Shown here: positions 1 through 7,250 of the stretch, in pieces
Layout: each line of letters opens with the position of its first letter
How positions within the stretch are numbered: the first letter of the stretch is position 1
DNA from: Burkholderiaceae bacterium
Lineage (GTDB): Bacteria > Pseudomonadota > Gammaproteobacteria > Burkholderiales > Burkholderiaceae_C
Direction: 5' to 3'
Length of the DNA stretch: 7,955 bases
Assembly: GCA_031276435.1 (NCBI GenBank)
Contig: JAISNB010000137.1
Location: forward strand, 1-7,955
Notes under the pieces: model-generated
Told to the model about the DNA's origin: nothing
Seen by the model: the letters and a program-made list of their open reading frames with translations, nothing else
Databases searched by the model: none
Translations under genes and position numbers: made by a program

Positions 1-118
<118 letters not shown>

Positions 119-308
119 GCGGTTCCGGAATTTATTTCTGATATGTTGCTATTTCTCATAGCTTGCTCCTTGCAAGTTGAGGGGATGGATGGTGGACGCG
201 CCTTCGGCCTCTTGCCTTGCCGCTTCCTCATGCTGCCTGCGCTTGCGCTGCGTTGGGCGGCGCGGCAACAGGGGGAGCATGACTGGTGGATCGGCTCAGG
301 GCCAAGAC

Positions 309-330
309 ACGCATGCACGTTAGCATGCGT
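309..330. repeat. Perfect 8-bp inverted repeat (hairpin or operator-like)
   Basis: ACGCATGC at 309-316 and GCATGCGT at 323-330 are perfect reverse complements separated by a 6-nt loop. No T-run follows on either strand, so it is not a typical intrinsic terminator. It could be a binding site for a dimeric protein or simply a cruciform-prone sequence. No flanking gene within 400 bp points to a role. Confidence 0.5.
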
Positions 331-427
331 TCCCGCGTTTTGCAACAGGCAGAGCGGCGCGAGGGCGAAAAAAACGCGGAAAGTGTGAAATAGTTCCTCT
401 TTTTGACGGGTGTGTGTTGTTTTTTGC

Positions 428-487
428 CCACCCTCTCTCGCCCTTGGGTAAGGGGGCATTGCTGCTTTTGCCTGTGAGGGAGAGAAG
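428..487 (+). repeat. Dispersed repeat family B, copy B1
   Basis: This element of about 60 bp begins CCACCCTCTCTCGCCC and ends GAGGGAGAGAAGAGC. Its reverse complement recurs at 7251-7310 with substitutions and small gaps, about 6.8 kb away. The pyrimidine-rich left part and purine-rich right part can pair imperfectly into a stem. It directly abuts the family A element at 492. It belongs to the CCCTCTCCC...GGGAGAGGG class of palindromic repeats that I recall as common in proteobacterial intergenic DNA. Confidence 0.6.
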
Positions 488-491
488 AGCA

Positions 492-570
492 TGCGTCATT
501 GCGAGCGCAGCGAAGCAATCCATGGCCGTGTATGGATTGCCACGGGGCCAAAGCCCCGCGCAATGACAGC
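492..570. repeat. Dispersed palindromic repeat family A, copy A1 with both arms
   Basis: The left arm (492-523) carries GTCATTGCGAG and GCAATCCAT. The right arm (532-570) carries ATGGATTGCCACGGGGCC and GCGCAATGACA, so the arms form a long imperfect palindrome. The right arm has its own small hairpin, GGGGCCAAAGCCCC. Related copies are at 7131, 7177, 7353, 7491 and 7744. The right arm closely matches 7353-7388, while the left arm is nearer to 7177 and 7491. The element looks like a REP/MITE-type sequence with no coding capacity. Confidence 0.75.
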
Positions 571-805
571 CAATCAGAGGCTTCTTGAGCGGAAAAGCAT
601 CAAGGCCGGGGAGATTTCTCTTTGCGGCCCCGATCCCGGATCGCAGCGCGCTTTCGCCGCCCGGGGCGCTCGCGCGTAGGGGATGTCCAGGGAATGGCAG
701 GCAGGCCCCAAGCGCCGATAATGCGCATGCCCGGCGTTTTCCCGGCGCGCCATCTTCGCCACCATGGCGGCGCGCCATCCAACCAGCTTTCTCTGTAGTA
801 CCACC

Positions 806-3800
806 GTGACTGAGCATATCCACTTCTTCGAGGGCGGCAACGCCTTGAGCGAGTTGCGCGCGCGCCAATTGCTGCCGCGCTTGCAGGCGGCTGCTGGCTG
901 CGTGCAGCACGTGCAGGCGCGCTACGCGCATGTGGCCGCGTTTGACGAGGAGCCTTCGAGCGAAACCCTGGAACGCTTGCAGGCGCTGCTGACCTACGGC
1001 GCCGACGCCGCTGCCGTGCAGCCGGGCGAGCTGCTGCTTGTGGTGGCCCCGCGTCTGGGCACCGTCTCGCCCTGGGCCAGCAAGGCCACCGACATTGCCC
1101 GCAACTGCGGCATCGCCATGCGCCGCGTGGAGCGCGTCATGGAATACCGCCTGCGCCTTGCCGCCGATCCTCTGGGGCAGTTCCAGTTCGGGCAGGAAGA
1201 AATCGACGCCGTGGCCGCGCTGCTGCACGACCGCATGACCGAATGCGTTCTGCTCTCGCGCGAGGCGGCCCGCGCGCTGTTCACCCCGCTGGAAGGCGAG
1301 CCGCTGGCGCATGTGGACGTGCTGGGCGGTGGCCGCGCCGCGTTGCAAGAGGCCAATGCCCGCCAGGGCCTGGCGCTGACCGAGGACGAGATCGATTACC
1401 TTGCCAGCGCCTTTGGCAAACTGGGCCGCAACCCCACCGACGTGGAGCTGATGATGTTCGCGCAGGCCAACAGCGAGCACTGCCGCCACAAGATTTTCAA
1501 CGCCGGGTGGCGCATCGACGGCGTGGCGCAGGAGCACAGCCTGTTCGCCATGATCCGCCACACCGAGCAGCAAAACGCCCGGCACACGGTGGTGGCCTAC
1601 AGCGACAACGCCGCCGTCATGGAAGGCCACACGGTACAGGCCTTTGGCGCCGTGGCCAGCGAGCGGGCCACGCGCGCGGGCCGGGCGGCAGCCAGCGCCG
1701 CGCCATACCAGACGCAAAGCCAGTTGCGCCATGTGCTCATGAAGGTGGAAACGCACAACCACCCCACGGCCATCAGCCCGTTTCCCGGCGCCAGCACGGG
1801 CGCGGGCGGCGAGATCCGCGACGAGGGCGCCACGGGCCGCGGCGCGCGTCCCAAAGCCGCCCTGACCGGCTTTACGGTGGGCAAACTCTGGGGGGGGCTG
1901 AGTGACGCGCCGGGCGGCAAGCCCGCGCACATGGCAAGCCCGCTGCAAATCATGACCGAAGGCCCGCTGGGCGCGGCTGCCTTCAACAACGAATTCGGTC
2001 GGCCCAACCTGTGCGGCTATTTCCGCGAATACGAACTGCACGCGGGCGGCGTGCAGCGCGGCTACCACAAACCCATCATGATCGCTGGCGGCATCGGCCA
2101 CATCGACGCGGCGCTCACGCACAAAATCGCCTTTCCGGCGGGCGCGCTACTCATTCAACTGGGCGGGCCGGGCATGCGCATCGGCATGGGCGGCGGCGCT
2201 GCCTCTTCGCTGGCCGGTGGCGCCAACGCGGCGCAACTGGATTTCGATTCGGTGCAGCGCGGCAACCCCGAGATCCAGCGCCGCGCGCAAGAAGTCATCA
2301 CCCAGTGCCAGGCGCTGGGCGTGGACAACCCCATCCTGGCCATTCACGATGTGGGCGCGGGCGGCCTGTCCAACGCCTTCCCTGAACTGGTCAACGACGC
2401 GGGCTGTGGCGCCTGTTTTGACCTGCGCGCCGTGCCGCTCGAAGAAACCGGCCTGTCGCCCCGGGAAATCTGGTGCAACGAGAGTCAGGAGCGTTACGTG
2501 CTCGCCATCGCGCCCGAGGCGCTGCCCCAATTTGCCGCCCTGTGCGAGCGCGAACGCTGCCCCTTTGCCGTGGTCGGCGCGGCCACCGGCGCGCGCGATC
2601 TGGTGCTGGCCGACGCGCCCTTGCCCGGCGCGGCGGCCATTGCCGCCGCAGCCGCCAGCGCCGATGCCGATGGCGCAGCCACCACCGCCGCCGCCGATGA
2701 TGATGCCGCCCCCGCGGCACCCGGGCCGTTTCGTGCCAACGCCGCCAGCGAACCCGTGCGCATCGCCCTGGACGTGCTGCTGGGCAAACCGCCACGCATG
2801 CAGCGCGACGTGCAAACCGTGCGGCGCGCGTTCACGCCGCTGCGGCTCGATGGCGTGCAACTGCGCGATGCCATCACCAGCGTGCTCGCGCACCCCACGG
2901 TAGCCAGCAAGCGTTTCCTGATCACCATTGGCGACCGCACCGTCGGCGGCCTGACACACCGCGACCCCATGGTCGGCCCCTGGCAAGTGCCCGTGGCCGA
3001 CTGCGCCATCACCCTGGCCGACTTCGCGGGCTTTGCGGGCGAGGCCATGAGCCTGGGCGAGCGCAGCCCGCTGGCCGCGCTTGATGCGCCCGCCTCGGGT
3101 CGCATGGCCGTGGCCGAGGCCATCACCAACCTGCTGGCCGCACCCATCGCGCTCGATCGCGTCAAACTCAGCGCCAACTGGATGGCCGCCTGCGGCGAAC
3201 CCGGCGAGGACGCCGCGCTGTACGCCACCGTCAAAGCCGTGGGCATGCAACTGTGCCCCGCGCTGGGCGTGGGCATTCCCGTAGGCAAGGACAGCCTGTC
3301 AATGAGCACGCGCTGGCAAAACGCCGACGGGCAGACGCAAAAAGTCGTCGCTCCCGTCAGCCTCATCGTCAGCGCCTTCGCCACCGTGGCGGACGTGCGC
3401 GGCGCGCTCACCCCACAACTTGATCGCGACACAGACGACACCACGCTCATCCTGGTGGACCTGGGCTGCGGCCAGAACCGCCTGGCTGGCAGCGTGCTGG
3501 CGCAAACCCTGGGCCAGGCTGGCTGCCCGCAAACCGATGGCGTGCCCGATCTGGACGATCCGCAACTGCTGCGCGCGCTGGTCGACGCCATCAACCAGTT
3601 GCGCGGCCAGGGGCGCTTGCTGGCTTACCACGACCGCAGCGACGGCGGGCTGCTGGCCTGCGTGGCCGAAATGGCCTTTGCCGGACAAGTGGGCGTGGCC
3701 CTCAACATTGACCTGCTGATTACCGAAGGCGACGGCATCAGCGACAGCCGCGCCGACCATGGCGACGCCAAAAACTGGGCCAGCCAGATTGGCGCGCGGC

Positions 3801-4987
3801 GCGACGAACTCACACTGAAGGCGCTCTTTGCCGAAGAACTGGGCGCCGTACTGCAAGTGCGCAGCGCCGAGCGCGACGCCGTCATGCAAGTGCTGCGCCA
3901 GCACGGCCTGTCGCGGCACAGCCACGCCATCGGCAAAACGCGGCCTGCCACCGCCGCCACGGACGCGGGCAAAGGCCAGATCAGCATCTGGCGCGACACG
4001 CGGCAAATCTTTGCGGCCAGCCTGCAAGACTTGCAGCAAACCTGGGACAGCGTGAGCTGGAAAATCTGCCGCGAGCGCGACCACCCCGACTGCGCCGACA
4101 GCGAACACGCCGCCATCGGCCAAAGCGGCGACCCGGGCCTGCACGTGCACCTGGGCAGCGCGCTCGCCCAGGCGCGCTGGGCCGACGCGCCAGCACTGCC
4201 GCCCGCCATCGCCACCAGCGGCGGCAGGCCCAAAGTGGCCATCCTGCGCGAGCAGGGCGTCAACTCGCACGTCGAAATGGCCTACGCCTTCACCGCGGCG
4301 GGCTTTGACGCATTCGACGTCCACATGACCGATCTGCAAACCGGCCGCGTCAAGCTGGCCGACTTCAAAGGACTGGTGGCCTGCGGCGGCTTCAGCTACG
4401 GCGACACCCTGGGCGCGGGCATTGGCTGGGCGCGCTCCATCACATTCAACCCGCGCCTGCTGGAGCAGTTCCAGCAATTCTTCGGGCAAAGCGACACCTT
4501 TGGCCTGGGCGTATGCAACGGCTGCCAGATGTTTGCCGAACTGGCCGCCATCATCCCCGGCGCGCAAGCCTGGCCGCGCTTTACCGCCAACCGCAGCGCG
4601 CGCTTCGAGGCGCGCCTGTCGATGGTGGAAATCCTGGCCTCGCCCAGCCTGTTTCTCACCGGCATGGCTGGCAGCCGCCTGCCCATAGCCGTCTCGCATG
4701 GCGAAGGCTTTGCCAACTTCAGCCAGAAGGGCAACGCCCAGGAGGCGCTGGCCGCCATGCGCTACGTGGACAACCACGGCGCGGCCACCGAGCAATACCC
4801 CTTCAACCCCAACGGCAGCCCCGGCGGCCTGACAGCCGTCACCACCACCGACGGGCGCTTCACCGCCATGATGCCGCACCCCGAGCGCGTCCTGCGCAAC
4901 ATCCAGATGAGCTACACCCCGCTGCCCGCCAGCGGCTTCAGCCCCTGGATGCAACTGTGGCGCAACGCGCGCCGCTGGGTGGGGTGA
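806..4987 (+). CDS. purL: Phosphoribosylformylglycinamidine synthase (FGAM synthase), single-chain PurL
   Basis: This cytosolic enzyme catalyses the fourth step of purine synthesis: FGAR, glutamine and ATP give FGAM. All domains of the long single-chain form are visible in 1393 residues. After the N-terminal domain comes the linker motif NSEHCRHK (222-229). The first synthetase half has VETHNHPTAIS (314-324) and AIHDVGAGG (H514), and the second has VGKDS (826-830) and AYHDRSDGG (near 941). The glutamine amidotransferase domain runs from about 1143 with GVCNGCQM, probable nucleophile C1237, and H1358 and E1360 in MMPHPERV. E. coli PurL is about 1295 residues. Part of the excess is an Ala/Asp-rich stretch at 609-641. 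I prefer GTG at 806, giving MTEHIHFFEGGNALSEL, because homologues begin close to the FEGGNAL motif. An in-frame ATG at 764 would add 14 unlike residues. Neither start has a clear Shine-Dalgarno sequence. No transcription terminator is evident after the TGA. Confidence 0.98.
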   Translation: MTEHIHFFEGGNALSELRARQLLPRLQAAAGCVQHVQARYAHVAAFDEEPSSETLERLQALLTYGADAAAVQPGELLLVVAPRLGTVSPWASKATDIARNCGIAMRRVERVMEYRLRLAADPLGQFQFGQEEIDAVAALLHDRMTECVLLSREAARALFTPLEGEPLAHVDVLGGGRAALQEANARQGLALTEDEIDYLASAFGKLGRNPTDVELMMFAQANSEHCRHKIFNAGWRIDGVAQEHSLFAMIRHTEQQNARHTVVAYSDNAAVMEGHTVQAFGAVASERATRAGRAAASAAPYQTQSQLRHVLMKVETHNHPTAISPFPGASTGAGGEIRDEGATGRGARPKAALTGFTVGKLWGGLSDAPGGKPAHMASPLQIMTEGPLGAAAFNNEFGRPNLCGYFREYELHAGGVQRGYHKPIMIAGGIGHIDAALTHKIAFPAGALLIQLGGPGMRIGMGGGAASSLAGGANAAQLDFDSVQRGNPEIQRRAQEVITQCQALGVDNPILAIHDVGAGGLSNAFPELVNDAGCGACFDLRAVPLEETGLSPREIWCNESQERYVLAIAPEALPQFAALCERERCPFAVVGAATGARDLVLADAPLPGAAAIAAAAASADADGAATTAAADDDAAPAAPGPFRANAASEPVRIALDVLLGKPPRMQRDVQTVRRAFTPLRLDGVQLRDAITSVLAHPTVASKRFLITIGDRTVGGLTHRDPMVGPWQVPVADCAITLADFAGFAGEAMSLGERSPLAALDAPASGRMAVAEAITNLLAAPIALDRVKLSANWMAACGEPGEDAALYATVKAVGMQLCPALGVGIPVGKDSLSMSTRWQNADGQTQKVVAPVSLIVSAFATVADVRGALTPQLDRDTDDTTLILVDLGCGQNRLAGSVLAQTLGQAGCPQTDGVPDLDDPQLLRALVDAINQLRGQGRLLAYHDRSDGGLLACVAEMAFAGQVGVALNIDLLITEGDGISDSRADHGDAKNWASQIGARRDELTLKALFAEELGAVLQVRSAERDAVMQVLRQHGLSRHSHAIGKTRPATAATDAGKGQISIWRDTRQIFAASLQDLQQTWDSVSWKICRERDHPDCADSEHAAIGQSGDPGLHVHLGSALAQARWADAPALPPAIATSGGRPKVAILREQGVNSHVEMAYAFTAAGFDAFDVHMTDLQTGRVKLADFKGLVACGGFSYGDTLGAGIGWARSITFNPRLLEQFQQFFGQSDTFGLGVCNGCQMFAELAAIIPGAQAWPRFTANRSARFEARLSMVEILASPSLFLTGMAGSRLPIAVSHGEGFANFSQKGNAQEALAAMRYVDNHGAATEQYPFNPNGSPGGLTAVTTTDGRFTAMMPHPERVLRNIQMSYTPLPASGFSPWMQLWRNARRWVG

Positions 4988-5064
4988 GCGTTCAGACGGG
5001 CGTATCACGGATGAATTCCGATATGGCGAGAAGGAATGGCACCAATCCTTTGGAGAAGTATTGA
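4988..5064 (+). pseudogene. Possible stranded 3' tail of a toxin-like gene
   Basis: Directly after the purL stop an open frame reads toward a TGA at 5062-5064, ending MNSDMARRNGTNPLEKY. It closes 2 nt before the ATG of the next small gene, and the ribosome site of that gene (GGAGA, 5052-5056) lies within its last codons. This tight coupling, and base composition like the island rather than like purL, is how toxin genes commonly end before their immunity genes. No start codon or upstream toxin body is present because purL occupies that DNA. The call is inference from position and style. It may also be ordinary leader sequence. Confidence 0.25.
5052..5056 (+). promoter_or_regulatory. Ribosome binding site for the first island gene
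   Basis: GGAGA lies 10 nt before the ATG at 5067 and only 4 nt before an in-frame TTG at 5061. The spacing favours the ATG, though the TTG would add just two residues. No Shine-Dalgarno-like sequence of this quality precedes purL. Confidence 0.5.
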
Positions 5065-5066
5065 AT

Positions 5067-5468
5067 ATGGTAAAATTCGTGCCCTGGTTTGCGGAGGGGA
5101 ATCTGCCAAAGTGCTGCTTTGAGATTGGAGTTGTTGAATACGGAACGGATGGAATATTTAAGCTGGAACTTCTGACTCCAAATATCTGCGAAATAAAGTT
5201 TCATGCCCATCTTGTTTTTGAGGCACCATTGGCGATTCGCATCACTCAAGAAGGGAGTTTGATGGAATATTGGAACAGCGGATTTGCGGTCAAAGAGCAT
5301 GGAGTATTTATTGCGACAAGTTCGAAATTTATGGAATGGCTAGCGCATTCCAGCAGCGGTGTTCATTCGGCAGACAGAGTAAGACATTATGCGGTTTTTA
5401 GTGATGATGTTTGTGTTGAAATACTGTCCAGTGCCGAACCTGTGATTTCAGAGTGCTTTGCCCGTTAG
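5067..5468 (+). CDS. Small soluble protein of unknown function, immunity-protein-like
   Basis: The product has 133 residues and I do not recognise its family. It has no signal peptide or membrane segment and is slightly acidic, with alternating hydrophobic stretches suggesting a beta-rich fold. These include FEIGVVEYG near 18-26, FEAPLAIRI near 51-59, and a C-terminal HYAVF...CVEILSSAEP region. Size, composition and style resemble immunity proteins of polymorphic toxin (Rhs/CDI-type) loci, which are small, acidic and cytosolic. It uses AT-rich codons (AAA, TTT, GAA, ATA), unlike purL just upstream. It follows a possible toxin tail with a 2-nt gap and precedes a second gene of similar character. 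The gene itself looks real because of its ribosome site and composition. The immunity role is inferred from context and appearance only. Confidence 0.75.
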   Translation: MVKFVPWFAEGNLPKCCFEIGVVEYGTDGIFKLELLTPNICEIKFHAHLVFEAPLAIRITQEGSLMEYWNSGFAVKEHGVFIATSSKFMEWLAHSSSGVHSADRVRHYAVFSDDVCVEILSSAEPVISECFAR

Positions 5469-5614
5469 AGCGCGAAACCAGAGGTGATGGCGATAACCCT
5501 GTGCCGCCTACCGCCGGTTGCCCATTCAGGGGGGCACTGGATATGGCCCGTTTGGGGCAATAGCGTAAGGAGATTCTTGTTGGGCACGGAAAGTTCACCG
5601 GAGGCAGATCAAAA
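5469..5614 (+). other. GC-richer spacer between the two island genes
   Basis: This 146-bp spacer is richer in GC than the genes on either side, at least up to about 5565. Two open frames cross it. One has no good start and ends at a TAG at 5561-5563 with CPFRGALDMARLGQ. The other could start at ATG 5487 and run 43 codons to a TGA at 5616-5618, overlapping the start of the next gene as ATGA. Neither product is recognisable. The spacer could be a remnant of another gene 3' end or untranslated leader. GGAGG at 5600-5604 is the ribosome site of the following gene. Confidence 0.4.
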
Positions 5615-6175
5615 ATGACAGAATGTATTACGCAGTTCTTGCTGGAGAATTTTCCGGACAGAAGCGAGCTTTCGTATGAGGACTTCACACTTGCGAGCGT
5701 GGACGAACCCGCCGGATTTGACCATGCCATAGAATGTTGTGCTTATGACTATGATAAAGAACTGGCGGAACGCGCTTTTCGGATCATTTCGCGTCCATGG
5801 CCAGAGATAGACTGGTTCCAGATTGCTCCCGGAGGAGGGATGGTGCCAATGTTTTTGAACAAGAAAAGTTTCTTGCACGCATTCCCGTCATTGTTGAATT
5901 ATCTTTGCATTCTTGCGCCGCCTGGTATTGGTGAGGGAGGGGATAACTTGGCGAGCAATTTCGTCGAACGGCTTGATTTTAATCACTTGGCTTTTCTGGA
6001 AAAAGAAATATGGGGCGAAGGTGCGTTCAACTGGATAAGAGAGTTTTATTTTTCACTGAGTGGAGATGTCAAAAAAATGATTTATAAAATTCTGGTATTG
6101 AGTGAACAAAAAGAGCGAACAGGGTATGCAGAGGATGCGCTTGCAAGCTATTGGGTGCAATTTGCTGGAGATTAG
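5615..6175 (+). CDS. Soluble protein of unknown function, second immunity-like gene
   Basis: The product has 186 residues and I cannot assign a family with confidence. The start is supported by GGAGG at 5600-5604, 10 nt before the ATG. There is no signal peptide or transmembrane helix. The N-terminal half is acidic (SYEDFTLASVDEPAG, near 19-33). The C-terminal part has FLEKEIW, then helix-like REFYFSLSGDVKKMIYKIL, and ends EDALASYW followed by seven residues. An ending of this type, with alanine-rich helix and Leu/Ser-Tyr-Trp, reminds me of small proteins found beside toxin genes, such as the DUF6714-like group, but this is a visual impression. Codon use is AT-rich like its upstream neighbour and unlike purL or the following GC-rich gene. 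A tandem orphan immunity role is the preferred inference; a plain hypothetical protein is the safe call. Confidence 0.72.
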   Translation: MTECITQFLLENFPDRSELSYEDFTLASVDEPAGFDHAIECCAYDYDKELAERAFRIISRPWPEIDWFQIAPGGGMVPMFLNKKSFLHAFPSLLNYLCILAPPGIGEGGDNLASNFVERLDFNHLAFLEKEIWGEGAFNWIREFYFSLSGDVKKMIYKILVLSEQKERTGYAEDALASYWVQFAGD

Positions 6176-6240
6176 GTCGGTTTATTCGGGAGAAGAAAAC
6201 GGGGATGGAAGATTCCTCACTCAAGATTTTCAGGCCAGAG

Positions 6241-7077
6241 ATGAAACAAATCAATATTGAAATGAATCTGCCAGATGCCCCTGCCGCACCCGCTGCTGCT
6301 GCCGCGCGGCTGGACACGCTGGACGCCCTGCGCGGCCTTGCCATGCTGTGGATGACAGCCTACCACCTCTGCTTTGACCTTCACTGGCAAGGCCACTGGC
6401 GGCAGGACTTCTACCAGGACCCGTTCTGGATCTGGCAGCGCAACGCCATCGTGGGCCTGTTCTTGTACACCGCCGGGTTTTCGCAAGCCGTGGCCGTCGC
6501 ACGCGGACAAGGCTGGCCGCGCTTTGGACGGCGATGGGGACAAATCGCTGGCTGCGCGCTGCTGGTCAGCGCCGCCTCGCTCTGGCTGTTTCCGCACAGC
6601 TTCATCTACTTTGGCGTCTTGCACGGCATGGCTGTCATGCTGCCCATCACGCGCGCCGCGCTGCTGCGCCCGCGCATGGGCGCTGCCTGCGCGCTGGCGG
6701 CCATGGGCGTGGCAGTGCTGGCATTGGCGGCGCTGGCCTCCGCCTGGCTGACCCGGCCCGAATCGGCCTGGGCCGCGGCATGGCTGGACAGCCGCTGGCT
6801 CAACTGGCTTGGACTGATTACGCAAAAACCCGTCACCGAAGACTATGTGCCCATCGCGCCCTGGCTGGGCGTGCTGCTGCTGGGCGCCGCCGCCGGACGC
6901 TGGCGCATGCAAAAGCGCCAGCTCCAAAACGCCGCCCTGGCGCGCGTGACAGCGCGCAACCCGCTAACGCGCCCCCTGGCCGCACTGGGCCGCTGGAGCC
7001 TGCCTTACTACATGTTGCACCAGCCGGTATTGCTTGGCACCCTGATGCTGAGCGGCTGGCTTGCGGGGCGAATGTAA
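6241..7077 (+). CDS. Multi-pass membrane protein, HGSNAT catalytic-like (DUF1624) family
   Basis: The product is a 278-residue inner-membrane protein of the heparan-alpha-glucosaminide N-acetyltransferase-like family, which is thought to move acyl groups across a membrane. The bacterial substrate is unknown. The family signature RLDTLDALRGLAMLWM (23-38) is followed by TAYHLCFDLHW. H42 corresponds by position to the family's conserved active-site histidine. Hydrophobic segments follow, including IVGLFLYTAGF, IAGCALLVSAASLWLF, FGVLHGMAVMLPI, AALAAMGVAVLALAAL and WLGVLLLGAAAG. The C-terminus has SLPYYMLHQPVLLGTLML, typical of the family. In-frame alternatives are ATG at 6205 and ATG at 6262; none has a strong ribosome site and I chose 6241 without conviction. 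Base composition changes from island-like to GC-rich near 6265, so the original N-terminus may have been altered when the island arrived. Confidence 0.88.
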   Translation: MKQINIEMNLPDAPAAPAAAAARLDTLDALRGLAMLWMTAYHLCFDLHWQGHWRQDFYQDPFWIWQRNAIVGLFLYTAGFSQAVAVARGQGWPRFGRRWGQIAGCALLVSAASLWLFPHSFIYFGVLHGMAVMLPITRAALLRPRMGAACALAAMGVAVLALAALASAWLTRPESAWAAAWLDSRWLNWLGLITQKPVTEDYVPIAPWLGVLLLGAAAGRWRMQKRQLQNAALARVTARNPLTRPLAALGRWSLPYYMLHQPVLLGTLMLSGWLAGRM

Positions 7078-7130
7078 AAACAACCGGCGGCGGATTGAAA
7101 GGGGGGGCACAGCATCGCACGGCCTCACTG

Positions 7131-7148
7131 CGTCATTGCGAGGTGCGA
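7131..7148 (+). repeat. Family A repeat, partial copy A2
   Basis: CGTCATTGCGAGGTGCGAG matches the left end of the family A core, then diverges after about 18 bp. It is a solo left end, 46 bp before the fuller copy A3 in the same orientation. The truncation suggests an old or disrupted copy. Confidence 0.6.
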
Positions 7149-7176
7149 GATGGAGCAGTAAGCCCCCTCAACATCA

Positions 7177-7212
7177 TTATTGCGAGGAGCGAAGCGACTC
7201 GGCAATCCATTG
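7177..7212 (+). repeat. Family A repeat, copy A3
   Basis: The copy has ATTGCGAGGAGCGAAGCGAC followed by GGCAATCCATTGCTTCTCAT. The same string with a short gap recurs in direct orientation at 7491 (copy A4), 314 bp further on, and continues into a shared TTGCTTCTCAT tail. Its inverted partner with a variant centre is at 7353-7388. Confidence 0.75.
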
Positions 7213-7250
7213 CTTCTCATTCATGCGTATCCGTCCCATCCATGCCACTG

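Noticed and set aside
143..388. 81-codon open frame with a hydrophobic start (MLLFLIACSLQ)
   Set aside because: It has no ribosome site, and after the first dozen residues it is Ala/Arg-rich without domain features. A short lipoprotein-like start alone is not enough.
755..770. GCCACCATGGCGG, a perfect eukaryotic Kozak-like context at the upstream purL ATG
   Set aside because: It is a coincidence in GC-rich DNA. The gene and its surroundings are bacterial, and the downstream GTG fits homologues better.
320..2122. 600-codon open frame on the minus strand across the purL 5' half
   Set aside because: It is a shadow of GC-rich purL: Ala/Arg/Gly/His-rich with no recognisable motif, and it extends through repeats A1 and B1 upstream.
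2147..5008. Long minus-strand open frames opposite purL (367, 366 and 569 codons)
   Set aside because: They are antisense shadows produced by high-GC codon bias. The plus strand here encodes an unmistakable PurL with all motifs.
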